NCBI RefSeq assembly: GCF_007858185.1 | Contig: NZ_VFES01000037.1 | Location: 1 to 47,985, forward strand | From: Pseudomonas grimontii | Lineage (GTDB): Bacteria > Pseudomonadota > Gammaproteobacteria > Pseudomonadales > Pseudomonadaceae | Direction of reading: 5' to 3' | Length of the DNA stretch: 47,985 bases | Notes under the pieces: model-generated | What the model was told of the DNA's origin: nothing | Database searches by the model: none | What the model saw: the letters and a program-made list of their open reading frames with translations, nothing else | Shown here: positions 30,354 to 39,512 of the stretch, piece after piece | Position numbering within the stretch: the stretch's first letter is position 1 | How the letters are laid out: the number at the start of each line of letters is the position of its first letter | Position numbers and translations under genes: made by a program

Positions 30354-31355
30354 TCAGCCAGCGATGACGCGGTTCTTGCCCTGGCGCTTGGCCTCGTACA
30401 TAGCGGCATCGGCGCGGGCGAACAGGCTGTCCAGGGTTGAGTCTTCCTCGGTCAGGCTGGCCAGGCCCTGGCTGATGGTGACGCTGAACGCCTGGCCTTC
30501 GAAGCTGAAACTCAGCGCCTGGATCTCCTTGCCCAGGCGCTCGGCCACCTGCAACGCCATCTCAGGCGCGCAACCCGGCAGTACGGCGGCGAACTCTTCG
30601 CCGCCAATGCGCCCGAACAGGTCGCCTCGGCGCAGTACCCCGCGACCGCTCTCGGCGATACGCCGCAGCACCTGGTCGCCCTCCAGGTGGCCGTAGGTGT
30701 CGTTGACGTCCTTGAAGTCATCGATGTCCAGCAGCAGGAAGGCCAGCGGCGCGCCTTGGGCGCAGGCGCTGTCGAAGGCCTGGTTGGCGCATTCGAAGAA
30801 GTGTCGGCGGTTGCTGCTCTGGGTCAGCACGTCGGTGGTGGCGAGACGGTGCAGCTCCAGTTCCATCTGTTTTTTTTCAGTGATGTCCTCGGCCATGCCG
30901 ACGACGATCACCGGCTCGCCGGGTTCGACCTGCTGGTTGATGTAGCATTTGTCGCTCAGCCAGCGGATCTGCCCGTCGGCGGTGATGATGCGGTACTCGC
31001 GGTCCTCCACGGCACCTTGCTCCAGCACGCGCGCCAGGCTGTGTTCGGCGTAGTCGAGGTCTTCGGGGTGGATGCTGTTGCGCCATTCGCGGTGGTCGGC
31101 CAGCAGCAGGCCGGCAGAGCGACCAAAAATCCGCTCGTATGCCGGGCTTACGTAAAGCACGCGGCGGGTCTGCCAATCGATGGCCCAGAGCACGGCATTC
31201 ACACTGACCAGCAACGAGCTCAGTAATTGTTCGCGTTCGCTCAGCCGTTCGACTTCGCCCTGGGCATGGACCAGCGCCAGCAGGGTTGCTGCCGCAGCCG
31301 GACGCGGAGGGTCAGCGGTGGGGATGTCGCTGGTGAAGGGCTTTTCGAGAACCAT
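30354..31355 (-). CDS. PAS-GGDEF diguanylate cyclase
   Basis: A 333-aa cytoplasmic c-di-GMP synthase. A PAS/PAC sensor (residues ~45-165, LLVSVNAVLWAIDWQTRRVLY to VVGMAEDITEKKQMELEL) is followed by a GGDEF domain (~170-330). The active site GGEEF (RIGGEEFAAVLPG) is intact, and RRGD five residues before it is an allosteric inhibitory (I) site. No membrane segment is seen. The ATG at 31355 is preferred over the GTG at 31361 because GAGAGAG is correctly spaced. In P. aeruginosa a GGDEF protein likewise lies near the desA/pipA genes; the stimulus sensed by PAS is unknown. Confidence 0.9.
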   Translation of the reverse strand: MVLEKPFTSDIPTADPPRPAAAATLLALVHAQGEVERLSEREQLLSSLLVSVNAVLWAIDWQTRRVLYVSPAYERIFGRSAGLLLADHREWRNSIHPEDLDYAEHSLARVLEQGAVEDREYRIITADGQIRWLSDKCYINQQVEPGEPVIVVGMAEDITEKKQMELELHRLATTDVLTQSSNRRHFFECANQAFDSACAQGAPLAFLLLDIDDFKDVNDTYGHLEGDQVLRRIAESGRGVLRRGDLFGRIGGEEFAAVLPGCAPEMALQVAERLGKEIQALSFSFEGQAFSVTISQGLASLTEEDSTLDSLFARADAAMYEAKRQGKNRVIAG

Positions 31356-31543
31356 CGGCACAACTCTCTCTGGGCGCGCCGCAAGGTCGAGCAGCGGTCA
31401 CTACAAGGGGCCACCATGATGGCGAAGTGTTCATTGAGAGAGGCGAATTGCAGTGAAGTTCCGTCAATAGGAGCGATTGACGGTGTCCGAGAAATGGCGC
31501 CAAAAAGCTGGTGGGCGGGAGGGAAGGCCCTCCCGCCATGTTG

Positions 31544-32728
31544 TCAGACGGATGCAGGACGCAGCGAATAGGTCTTCAATTGGTGGGCAAAATCCCGCAG
31601 GGACTGGATGCCGCTGGCCTCGGCCTCGTGTACCCACTCCTTGATGGCAGCGAGCATATCGTGGCCATTCGAGCTGGTCTTGAGCCAGATCTGCTGCAGC
31701 GCCAGGCGTTTTTCGTAGATCACTTTCAACGCCTGGCTGTGTTCCAGCATGCTCTGGATACGCAGGTGGTGACGGTCATCCAGCAAGCTGGTTTCCCGCG
31801 ACAGCAGGCGTTTGGCGCGGTGGAACTGGTGGCGCACCGAGTGATCGACTTTTTCCAGCTCCTGCTTGACCAGCGGTCCGATCACCAACTTGCGGTACTG
31901 GGCCATGATCTGGAAACGGTTGTTGAGGATCGCCATGGCGGTGTCCATGTCCAGGTGGCCCTTGCCTTCCACGCGGTGGGCAATCGGTGCCACACGCTGG
32001 ACCTTGGCCAGGCGCAGGTAACTGAACACTTTGATCCACGCCCAACCCAGGTCGAATTCCCACTTCTTCACCGACAGCTTGGCCGAGTTGGGGTAGGTGT
32101 GGTGGTTGTTGTGCAGCTCTTCGCCGCCGACGATGATGCCCCACGGCACCAGGTTGGTCGCCGCGTCACGGCATTCGAAATTGCGATAGCCCACCGCATG
32201 GCCCAGGCCGTTGATCACGCCGGCGGCCCAGAACGGGATCCACATCATCTGGATCGCCCAGATGGTGATGCCGATGGTGCCGAACAGCAGCAGGTCGATC
32301 ACGCCCATGATCGCGACACCCAGCAGCGGGTAAGGGGTGTAGATTTTGCGCTCGATCCAGTCGTCCGGGCAGTTCTTGCCGTAGATGCGCAGGGTCTCGG
32401 GATTTTCGGCCTCGGCGCGGTACAGCTCGGCGCCTTTGCGCAATACGGTGGACAGGCCCTTGATCACCGGGCTGTGCGGGTCGTCGACGGTTTCGCACTT
32501 GGCGTGGTGCTTGCGGTGGATGGCGGTCCACTCGCGGGTGTTCTGTGCCGTGGTCAGCCACAGCCAGAAGCGGAAGAAGTGTTTCAGGCCGGCATTGAGC
32601 TCCAGGGAGCGATGGGCTGAATAGCGGTGCAGATAAACCGTGACCGCAACGATGGTCACGTGGGTCATCAACAGGGTGACTGCCACCAGTTGCCAGGCCG
32701 ACAAGTCAAGAAAACCGTTGTACCACAT
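31544..32728 (-). CDS. desA: Membrane delta-9 acyl desaturase (DesA-like)
   Basis: A 394-aa membrane di-iron desaturase that introduces a double bond into acyl chains of phospholipids or acyl-CoA. Three histidine boxes are clear: HRYSAHRSLELN, EWTAIHRKHHAKCE and EELHNNHHTYPNSAK. Hydrophobic helices lie between them (LVAVTLLMTHVTIVAVTVYL and the VAIMGVIDLLLFGTIGITIW region). A ~120-residue charged helical tail follows the desaturase core. The ATG at 32728 with GAGG upstream is preferred; the frame is open from a GTG at 32767. Divergent from the GGDEF/EAL gene, the same order as PA0286-PA0285 in P. aeruginosa. Confidence 0.9.
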   Translation of the reverse strand: MWYNGFLDLSAWQLVAVTLLMTHVTIVAVTVYLHRYSAHRSLELNAGLKHFFRFWLWLTTAQNTREWTAIHRKHHAKCETVDDPHSPVIKGLSTVLRKGAELYRAEAENPETLRIYGKNCPDDWIERKIYTPYPLLGVAIMGVIDLLLFGTIGITIWAIQMMWIPFWAAGVINGLGHAVGYRNFECRDAATNLVPWGIIVGGEELHNNHHTYPNSAKLSVKKWEFDLGWAWIKVFSYLRLAKVQRVAPIAHRVEGKGHLDMDTAMAILNNRFQIMAQYRKLVIGPLVKQELEKVDHSVRHQFHRAKRLLSRETSLLDDRHHLRIQSMLEHSQALKVIYEKRLALQQIWLKTSSNGHDMLAAIKEWVHEAEASGIQSLRDFAHQLKTYSLRPASV

Positions 32729-32894
32729 AGGCTGTATGGCCCTCAGATAAAGAAAAGAACAGCTCACGCATTATCACTAAGCCTACAGAGAAAACCAGCG
32801 GCCCTTTCAGATAAGACTTACGAGATGTTACATATCCTATAATCCCCAGTCTTTGTAGGACGATTCTGCATTTTAAGTAAGGATTACTGAACAT

Positions 32895-34808
32895 ATGCTC
32901 TTTTCATGCCGAAGCGCCCTGTATGCGGGGCTGGTATACCTGCTGGCTTCGAGTGCCTGGATCGGTCTCACTCATCGGGTATTGATCGAGTTTCTCGATA
33001 ACCCGACCGACCTGCACCAGTGGTTACAGGTGCGCGGCTATGTGTGGGTTGCGGTCAGTGCCTTGTTGATCTACCTGATCTGTGCCCGCTCTGCCCGGGT
33101 CCACCAGCAACAGCAACCCTTGAAAGAGAACCGCGAGCGCCTGCGCCAGGCTGCTGCCGTGTTCGATTGCACCCGCGAAGGGGTGTTGGTGACTGACGCC
33201 AAGGGCCTGATCGTGCATGTGAACCGGGCCTTCATGGAAATCACCGGCTACCAGCGCGAAGACGTCTTGGGCCGGCAGCCGAGCCTGTTCAAGTCCGGTC
33301 GCCATTCGTCGAATTTCTATCAACAGATGTTCCAGACCCTGGAACACAGCGGTGAATGGAGCGGTGAAATCTGGAACCGGCGCAAAAGCGGTGAGATTTA
33401 TCCACAGTGGCAAACCATTCGTGTGATTCACGATGACCTGGGCCATATCAGCCATTACGTTGCAGTGTTTTCCGACATCAGCGCCATCAAGGATTCCGAG
33501 CACGAGTTGGCGCACCTGGCTCACCACGACCCGCTCACCGACCTGCCTAACCGCTTGCTGTTCACCGACCGCGCCGAACAGGCGCTGGCCTCGGCGCAAC
33601 TGCACAAGCGCGGCTGCGGCCTGCTGTTGCTGGACCTGGACCACTTCAAGATCATCAACGACAGCCTTGGCCATAACGTTGGCGACCAGTTGCTCAAGCT
33701 GGTGGGCGAGCGGCTCAAGGCGTTGTTCGGCCCCGGCGTCACCCTGGCGCGCCTGGGCGGGGATGAGTTCGCGGTGCTCGCGGAAAATTGCTCACAGGTG
33801 GTGCAGGCGGCGGCTTTGGCGCAGCGCATGCTGGATGTGATGAAGCAGCCGTTCATCTTTGACGGCCATCAACTGTTTATCAGCGCCAGCATCGGCATCA
33901 GCCTGTTCCCCAATGACGCCCTGAGCGCCGAGCAGTTGCTGCGCAACGCCGATTCCGCGCTCTTCAAGGCCAAAAGCGTGGGCCGCGAAGGCTACGCGCT
34001 GTATACCGAAGAACTCACCGCCCACGCGCAGAACCGTGTGGAAATCGCCAGCGAACTACGCCGCGCCCTCGAACAGCAGGAACTGCGCGTCTACTACCAG
34101 CCGGTGCATGACTTGCACACCAGCCGCCTGATCGGCGTCGAAGCGCTGGTGCGCTGGCAACACCCCGAGCGTGGCCTGGTGCCGCCGGGTGATTTCATCC
34201 CCATCGCCGAACGCACCGGCTTGATTGCCGATATCGACGGGTGGGTGATGGACCAGGCCTGCCGGCAGATGTGCCAATGGCTGGCCGACGGCGTGCCGCT
34301 GAGCTTTATCGCAATCAATGTATCCAGCCGCCTGTTTGCCCGGCGCGAACTCTACGATCAAGTCGCGCAGGTGCTGCACGATACCGGCCTGGACCCCGCC
34401 TTCCTGGAGCTGGAAGTCACCGAAAGCGCAGTGATGGATGACCCTGAAGTGGCCCTGGAACAGCTGCACCGCCTGCGCGAACTGGGCTTGCGCCTGGCCA
34501 TCGATGACTTCGGCACCGGCTATTCCTCGCTGCTGCGCCTCAAGCGCCTGCCGGTGCAGAAACTCAAGATCGACCAGGGCTTTGTCGCCGGGCTGCCGTG
34601 GGACGAAGATGATGCCGCCATCGTGCGCGTGGTAATCGCCCTGGCGAAGAGCATGAGCATGCAGGTGCATGCCGAGGGGATCGAGCAAGTGGAGCAGGCG
34701 CGGTTTTTGTTGGAGCAAGGCTGCGATATGGGGCAGGGGTATTGGTTTGGGCGGCCAATGCCGGCGGACGAGATTGATTGGAACCGCGCCCCCACTCTCC
34801 AGCCTTGA
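32895..34808 (+). CDS. Membrane GGDEF-EAL c-di-GMP enzyme (PipA-like)
   Basis: A 637-aa protein with two N-terminal membrane helices (residues ~5-25 and ~48-65), a PAS domain (~85-205), GGDEF (~210-370) and EAL (~385-635). The EAL core GVEALVRWQHP and DDFGTGYSSL, plus the metal and catalytic residues around ITEVTES-like text (LELEVTESAVMDD), are intact, so phosphodiesterase activity is likely. The GGDEF motif (RLGGDEFAVL) is also intact but no RxxD inhibitory site precedes it. The position beside the desaturase matches P. aeruginosa PA0285 (PipA, a phosphodiesterase). The balance of synthesis and breakdown cannot be read from sequence. Confidence 0.85.
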   Translation: MLFSCRSALYAGLVYLLASSAWIGLTHRVLIEFLDNPTDLHQWLQVRGYVWVAVSALLIYLICARSARVHQQQQPLKENRERLRQAAAVFDCTREGVLVTDAKGLIVHVNRAFMEITGYQREDVLGRQPSLFKSGRHSSNFYQQMFQTLEHSGEWSGEIWNRRKSGEIYPQWQTIRVIHDDLGHISHYVAVFSDISAIKDSEHELAHLAHHDPLTDLPNRLLFTDRAEQALASAQLHKRGCGLLLLDLDHFKIINDSLGHNVGDQLLKLVGERLKALFGPGVTLARLGGDEFAVLAENCSQVVQAAALAQRMLDVMKQPFIFDGHQLFISASIGISLFPNDALSAEQLLRNADSALFKAKSVGREGYALYTEELTAHAQNRVEIASELRRALEQQELRVYYQPVHDLHTSRLIGVEALVRWQHPERGLVPPGDFIPIAERTGLIADIDGWVMDQACRQMCQWLADGVPLSFIAINVSSRLFARRELYDQVAQVLHDTGLDPAFLELEVTESAVMDDPEVALEQLHRLRELGLRLAIDDFGTGYSSLLRLKRLPVQKLKIDQGFVAGLPWDEDDAAIVRVVIALAKSMSMQVHAEGIEQVEQARFLLEQGCDMGQGYWFGRPMPADEIDWNRAPTLQP

Positions 34809-34814
34809 AATGCA

Positions 34815-35170
34815 TTCAAAATGTGGGAGGGGGCTTGCCCCCGATAGCCATAGGTATCTACACAACGTTGGCCCCACGCTGAACACCCAGCAGATAGGGC
34901 ACCTGTGGCGAGCGGGCTTGTCCCGCGTTGGGCCGCGTAGCAGCCCCTGTAAGGAAGAATGCGGTGTATCAGACACTCTGTAGAGGCTGGTTTTGGGGCT
35001 GCTTCGCAGCCCAACGCGGGCGGTGCGACGATTCGACAAGCCCGCTCGCCATAGGGAGATTTGTCAGGGTCTGAAAAGTTGTGTAGATACCTATGCCCCG
35101 ATAGCGGTGTATCAGGCAGAACATGGGTACCTGACAGACCGCCATCGGGGTAAGCCCCCTCCCACAGTTG
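34815..35170. repeat. Nested REP/REPIN-type palindromes between the c-di-GMP gene and oscA
   Basis: An outer pair (GTGGGAGGGGGCTTGCCCCC at ~34821 and its inverse ending ~35168), a middle pair (AGGTATCTACACAAC at ~34850 and GTTGTGTAGATACCT at ~35080) and an inner pair (GCGAGCGGGCTTGTC at ~34908 and GACAAGCCCGCTCGC near 35036) are nested inside one another. This looks like repeat insertions into earlier repeats. No gene is present. The transcript of the upstream gene may end here. Confidence 0.75.
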
Positions 35171-35364
35171 GAACTTCGCAAGGCTTAATTTCAGCGCCCG
35201 AACACAAAACTCCCTCGCAACCCCGCGTCCTGCCAGAAAATTCTTTTTGGTTATATAAACATTCTTAAATAGTATTTTTAAGAATATCCGCGCTTATCTA
35301 CTATCGCCCTACGCCGCAAGCAGTGCCGCCACTGCGAGGCACTATTCATTTCAGGAGCGAGACC
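35171..35364 (+). promoter_or_regulatory. Promoter region of oscA-sbp-cysTWA with a 9-base palindrome
   Basis: The region is strongly AT-rich. ATTCTTAAA (35261-35269) and TTTAAGAAT (35277-35285) form a perfect inverted repeat separated by 7 bases. Sulfate-starvation promoters in pseudomonads are activated by CysB, whose sites are AT-rich and poorly conserved; this palindrome is a candidate. TCAGGAG precedes the oscA start. Confidence 0.5.
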
Positions 35365-35547
35365 ATGAGCGCATCTCTACGTAGCGTCGACGGCCAGGAC
35401 GAAGCAGCCATTTTGCGTGAGATCCAGAGCGCCTTGCGCGATCTGCGGTTTGGCGCGGTGGAAATCACTGTGCACAACGCTCAAGTGGTACAGATCGAAC
35501 GCAAGGAAAAATTCCGTCTGCAGAACCCGGGTAACAAACCGAGCTGA
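35365..35547 (+). CDS. oscA: OscA-type small protein (DUF2292/YezD family)
   Basis: A 60-aa protein of the DUF2292 family: ILREIQSALRDLRFGAVEITV followed by HNAQVVQIERKEKFRL, a helix then two strands. In Pseudomonas this gene precedes sbp and is known as oscA, needed for organosulfur use and for chromate or oxidative tolerance under sulfur starvation; its biochemical role is unresolved. The ATG at 35365 has AGGAG upstream; earlier in-frame codons to 35323 lie in the promoter. It is 65 bases before sbp on the same strand and is probably co-transcribed with it. Confidence 0.85.
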   Translation: MSASLRSVDGQDEAAILREIQSALRDLRFGAVEITVHNAQVVQIERKEKFRLQNPGNKPS

Positions 35548-35612
35548 GCAAGAACGGCGATAGACCCGCAACTATAAGAAAAAGCCAACACCCCAGAATT
35601 TCAGGAGCTTCT

Positions 35613-36623
35613 ATGTCGTCGATTCGCCGTTATGCCCTGGCCGCCCTGGCCAGCGCCGTGTTTGCCGGTTCCGCCGTTGCCAAGGACTACGAGTTGCTCA
35701 ACGTCTCGTACGACCCTACCCGTGAGCTGTACCAGGACTACAACGCTGAATTCACCCACTTCTGGAAACAGTCCCACCCCGGCGACAACGTCAAGATCCA
35801 GCAATCCCACGGTGGTTCGGGCAAGCAAGGCCGGGCGGTGATCGACGGCCTGCGTGCCGACGTGGTGACCCTGGCCCTGGCCGGTGACATCGACGAAATC
35901 GCCAAGCTGGGCAAGACCCTGCCGGAGAACTGGCAGACCCGCCTGCCGGACGCCAGCACCCCGTACACCTCCACCATCGTGTTCCTGGTGCGCAAGGGCA
36001 ACCCTAAAGGCATCAAGGATTGGGGCGACCTGATCAAGAAAGACGTGTCGGTGATCACACCTAACCCGAAAACCTCCGGCGGTGCGCGCTGGAACTTCCT
36101 TGCCGCCTGGGCCTACGGCCTGAAATCCGGTGGCAGCGAAGCCAAGGCCCAGGAATACGTGAAAGAGCTGTTCAAGCACGTGCCGATCCTCGACACCGGC
36201 GCGCGCGGTTCGACCATCACCTTCGTCAACAACGGTCAGGGCGACGTGTTGCTGGCCTGGGAAAACGAAGCCTTCCTGGCGCTGAAAGAAGACGGCGGCG
36301 CCGACAAGTTCGACATCGTCGTGCCGTCCCTGTCGATCCTTGCGGAGCCGCCAGTGGCCGTGGTCGACAAGAACGCCGAGAAAAAGGGCAACACCGAGAT
36401 CGCCACTGAATACCTCAAGCACCTGTACAGCCCGGCTGGCCAGGAGATTGCGGCGAAGAATTTCTACCGCCCACGCGATGCAAAAGTGGCCGAAAAATAC
36501 GCCCAGCAGTTCCCGAAACTGGACCTGGTGACTATCGACAAAGACTTCGGCGGCTGGAAGACTGCCCAACCGAAATTCTTTAACGACGGCGGCGTGTTCG
36601 ACCAGATCTACACGGCGCAGTAA
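35613..36623 (+). CDS. sbp: Periplasmic sulfate-binding protein
   Basis: A 336-aa periplasmic receptor. The signal peptide (ALAALASAVFAGSAVAKDYE) is followed by LLNVSYDPTRELYQDYNAEF and WKQSHPGDNVKIQQSHGGSGKQ, the conserved start of the sulfate/thiosulfate-binding family. SSGGARWNFLAAWAYGLK-like text and RPRDAKVAEKY appear later. It delivers sulfate (and probably thiosulfate) to the CysTWA transporter encoded directly downstream. CAGGAG precedes the ATG. Confidence 0.95.
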   Translation: MSSIRRYALAALASAVFAGSAVAKDYELLNVSYDPTRELYQDYNAEFTHFWKQSHPGDNVKIQQSHGGSGKQGRAVIDGLRADVVTLALAGDIDEIAKLGKTLPENWQTRLPDASTPYTSTIVFLVRKGNPKGIKDWGDLIKKDVSVITPNPKTSGGARWNFLAAWAYGLKSGGSEAKAQEYVKELFKHVPILDTGARGSTITFVNNGQGDVLLAWENEAFLALKEDGGADKFDIVVPSLSILAEPPVAVVDKNAEKKGNTEIATEYLKHLYSPAGQEIAAKNFYRPRDAKVAEKYAQQFPKLDLVTIDKDFGGWKTAQPKFFNDGGVFDQIYTAQ

Positions 36624-36699
36624 GCCGAGAAATACACACCCACGGAGCCCGCATTCACCTGCGGGTTTTGTGTGTCAGTTCCGCTAACCAAGGACTCTT

Positions 36700-37518
36700 A
36701 TGTCGCGTCGTATTTCCCCCGTCATACCCGGCTTCGGGCTGACGCTGGGCTACACCGTGGTGTACCTCAGCCTGATCGTACTCATCCCCCTCGCGGCGAT
36801 GTTTGTACACGCCGCTCAACTCACCTGGGATCAGTTCTGGAACATCATCTCCGCACCCCGTGTGCTGGCGGCGTTGAAACTGAGCTTCAGCACCGCGCTG
36901 TACGCCGCCCTGATCAATGGCGTGATCGGCACGCTGCTGGCCTGGGTGCTGGTGCGCTACACCTTCCCCGGCCGCAAGATCATCGATGCGATGATCGACC
37001 TGCCGTTCGCGCTGCCCACCGCCGTGGCCGGTATTGCCCTGACTGCGCTGTACACGCCGACCGGCCTGGTGGGCCAGTTCGCCGCCGACCTGGGCTTCAA
37101 GATCGCCTACAGCCCGTTGGGCATCACCCTGGCGCTGACCTTCGTGACCCTGCCGTTCGTGGTGCGCACGGTGCAGCCGGTACTCGCCGACATCCCCCGG
37201 GAAATCGAAGAAGCCGCTGCCTGCCTGGGCGCCAAGCCGTTGCAGGTGTTCCGCTACATCCTCGTCCCCGCGCTGCTGCCCGCCTGGCTGACCGGTTTCG
37301 CCCTGGCGTTTGCCCGTGGCGTCGGTGAGTACGGCTCGGTGATTTTCATCGCTGGCAACATGCCGATGAAAACCGAGATCCTGCCGCTGCTTATCATGGT
37401 CAAGCTCGACCAATACGACTACCGCGGCGCCACCTCCATTGGCGTGCTGATGTTGGTGGTTTCCTTTGTTTTGCTGCTGCTGATCAACTTGTTGCAGCGG
37501 CGCATCGAACGTCCATAA
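36700..37518 (+). CDS. cysT: Sulfate ABC transporter permease CysT
   Basis: A 272-aa inner-membrane permease with six hydrophobic helices and the cytoplasmic EAA loop (IEEAAACLGAKPLQVFRYILVPALLPA). PVIPGFGLTLGYTVVYLSLIVLIPL at the N-terminus and LPFALPTAVAGIALTALYTPTG are hallmarks of CysT/CysU. The start at 36700 is an ATG after AAGGACTC. It pairs with CysW (starting 14 bases downstream) to form the membrane channel. Confidence 0.95.
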   Translation: MSRRISPVIPGFGLTLGYTVVYLSLIVLIPLAAMFVHAAQLTWDQFWNIISAPRVLAALKLSFSTALYAALINGVIGTLLAWVLVRYTFPGRKIIDAMIDLPFALPTAVAGIALTALYTPTGLVGQFAADLGFKIAYSPLGITLALTFVTLPFVVRTVQPVLADIPREIEEAAACLGAKPLQVFRYILVPALLPAWLTGFALAFARGVGEYGSVIFIAGNMPMKTEILPLLIMVKLDQYDYRGATSIGVLMLVVSFVLLLLINLLQRRIERP

Positions 37519-37531
37519 GGAGGCGCGGAAC

Positions 37532-38404
37532 ATGTCCCAATCGTCTATTTCCGCTGCATCCTCGGCCAACGCCGCCCGCCGTGGCAGCGCTGTTTCCCGG
37601 CGCATCCTGATCAGCCTGGGTTGGCTGGTGTTCTTCCTGTTCCTGTTGCTGCCGCTGTTTATCGTGGTGTCCCAGGGCTTGAAGAACGGCCTCGGTGCGT
37701 TTTTCACCGCGATCCTTGAACCGGACGCGTTGTCCGCGCTGAAACTCACGGTGATCGCCGTGCTGATCTCGGTGCCGCTCAACCTGGTGTTCGGCGTCAG
37801 CGCCGCCTGGTGCGTGAGCAAGTACTCGTTCCGTGGCAAGAGCATCCTGGTCACGCTGATCGACCTGCCGTTCTCGGTCTCCCCGGTCATCGCAGGCTTG
37901 GTCTACGTGCTGATGTTCGGTGCCCAGGGCCTGTTTGGCCCGTGGTTGCAGGAGCATGACATCCAGATCGTGTTCGCCTTGCCCGGCATCGTGCTCGCGA
38001 CCATCTTCGTCACCGTGCCGTTCGTCGCCCGTGAACTGATCCCGCTGATGCAGGAGCAGGGCACCCAGGAAGAAGAAGCCGCGCGCCTGCTGGGCGCCAA
38101 TGGCTGGCAGATGTTCTGGCATGTCACCGTGCCGAACATCAAGTGGGGCCTGATCTACGGCGTGGTGCTGTGTACCGCGCGGGCCATGGGTGAGTTCGGC
38201 GCGGTGTCGGTGGTGTCCGGCCATATTCGCGGCGTGACCAACACCTTGCCGCTGCACGTCGAGATTCTCTACAACGAATACAACCACGTCGCCGCCTTTG
38301 CGGTGGCGAGTCTGCTGCTGATCCTGGCGCTCTTCATCCTGCTGCTCAAGCAGTGGAGCGAGAACCGTATTAATCGCCTGCGCGCCGCTGCGGCTGAGGA
38401 ATAA
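37532..38404 (+). CDS. cysW: Sulfate ABC transporter permease CysW
   Basis: A 290-aa inner-membrane permease with a Ser/Ala/Arg-rich cytoplasmic N-terminus, six helices and an EAA loop (EEEAARLLGANGWQMFWHVTVPNIKWG). LIDLPFSVSPVIAGLVYVLMFG and GEFGAVSVVSGHIRG are typical of CysW. AAGGAGG lies 10 bases before the ATG. It is followed after 3 bases by cysA. Confidence 0.95.
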   Translation: MSQSSISAASSANAARRGSAVSRRILISLGWLVFFLFLLLPLFIVVSQGLKNGLGAFFTAILEPDALSALKLTVIAVLISVPLNLVFGVSAAWCVSKYSFRGKSILVTLIDLPFSVSPVIAGLVYVLMFGAQGLFGPWLQEHDIQIVFALPGIVLATIFVTVPFVARELIPLMQEQGTQEEEAARLLGANGWQMFWHVTVPNIKWGLIYGVVLCTARAMGEFGAVSVVSGHIRGVTNTLPLHVEILYNEYNHVAAFAVASLLLILALFILLLKQWSENRINRLRAAAAEE

Positions 38405-38407
38405 GTC

Positions 38408-39388
38408 ATGTCGATCGAAGTCCGTAATGTCAGCAAGAACTTCAACGCCTTCAAGGCCCTGAACAGCATCAATCTGGACATCCAGAGTGGCGAGCTGGTG
38501 GCGTTGCTTGGGCCCTCCGGCTGCGGCAAGACCACCTTGCTGCGCATCATCGCAGGCCTGGAAACCCCGGATGACGGCAGTATCGTGTTCCACGGTGAAG
38601 ACGTCTCCGGCCACGACGTGCGCGATCGCAACGTCGGTTTTGTGTTCCAGCACTACGCGCTGTTTCGCCACATGACCGTGTTCGACAACGTCGCTTTCGG
38701 CCTGCGCATGAAGCCGAAAAAACAGCGCCCGAACGAAAGCCAGATTGCGGCCAAGGTCCACGAACTGCTGAACATGGTGCAGCTGGATTGGCTGGCCGAC
38801 CGTTACCCGGAACAACTCTCCGGTGGCCAGCGCCAGCGTATCGCCCTGGCCCGCGCCCTGGCGGTCGAGCCGAAAGTGCTGCTGCTGGATGAACCCTTCG
38901 GTGCCCTCGACGCCAAGGTGCGTAAAGAGCTGCGCCGCTGGCTGGCACGCCTGCACGAAGACATCAACCTGACGTCGGTGTTCGTGACCCACGACCAGGA
39001 AGAGGCCATGGAAGTCGCCGACCGCATCGTGGTGATGAACAAGGGCGTGATCGAGCAGATCGGCTCACCGGGGGACGTCTACGAAAACCCGGCCAGCGAT
39101 TTCGTCTATCACTTCCTCGGCGACTCCAACCGCCTGCACCTGGGTGAAGACCAGCACGTGCTGTTCCGCCCCCACGAAGTGTCGCTGTCGCGTCATGAAC
39201 TCGAAGACCACCACGCGGCTGAAGTGCGTGATATTCGCCCGTTGGGCGCGACCACGCGGGTGACCTTGAAGGTCGAAGGCCAGACGGACCTGATCGAAGC
39301 CGAAGTGGTGAAAGACCACGACAGCTTGACCGGTTTGGCGCGGGGCGAGACCTTGTTCTTCAAGCCCAAGGTCTGGCAAAAAGCCTGA
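38408..39388 (+). CDS. cysA: Sulfate/thiosulfate ABC transporter ATP-binding protein CysA
   Basis: A 326-aa ATPase that powers sulfate import. Walker A GPSGCGKTTLL, Q-loop FVFQHYALF, signature LSGGQRQRIALARAL, Walker B VLLLDEPFGALD and switch His in VFVTHDQEEAMEVADR are all intact. The C-terminal ~85 residues form a TOBE-type regulatory domain (VLFRPHEVSLSRHE, ATTRVTLKVEGQTDLIEAEV). It is shorter than the E. coli protein, as is usual in Pseudomonas. Last gene of the operon; a REPIN hairpin follows 32 bases after its stop. Confidence 0.95.
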   Translation: MSIEVRNVSKNFNAFKALNSINLDIQSGELVALLGPSGCGKTTLLRIIAGLETPDDGSIVFHGEDVSGHDVRDRNVGFVFQHYALFRHMTVFDNVAFGLRMKPKKQRPNESQIAAKVHELLNMVQLDWLADRYPEQLSGGQRQRIALARALAVEPKVLLLDEPFGALDAKVRKELRRWLARLHEDINLTSVFVTHDQEEAMEVADRIVVMNKGVIEQIGSPGDVYENPASDFVYHFLGDSNRLHLGEDQHVLFRPHEVSLSRHELEDHHAAEVRDIRPLGATTRVTLKVEGQTDLIEAEVVKDHDSLTGLARGETLFFKPKVWQKA

Positions 39389-39419
39389 AAACCCGCAATA
39401 CCCACTGTGAAATGGGGTC

Positions 39420-39512
39420 AATGTGGGAGGGGGCTTGCTCCCGATGGCGGTGGGTCAGTTGATAAATATTTCACTGACCCACCGCCATCGGGAGCAAGCC
39501 CCCTCCCACATT
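39420..39512. repeat. REPIN: perfect ~40-bp inverted repeat between convergent genes
   Basis: Two inverted arms of ~40 bases, beginning AATGTGGGAGGGGGCTTGCT and containing CCGATGGCGGTGGGTCAGT, flank a 13-base spacer. This is the doublet (REPIN) form of the REP sequences mobilised by RAYT transposases. It lies between the convergent ends of cysA and the Mpo1-like gene and just touches the latter's stop codon, so it may act as a bidirectional terminator or mRNA stabiliser. Confidence 0.9.

Noticed and set aside
37484..38992. 502-codon minus-strand frame across cysW and cysA
   Set aside because: Gln/His/Asp-rich low-complexity translation, spanning two genuine genes on the other strand.
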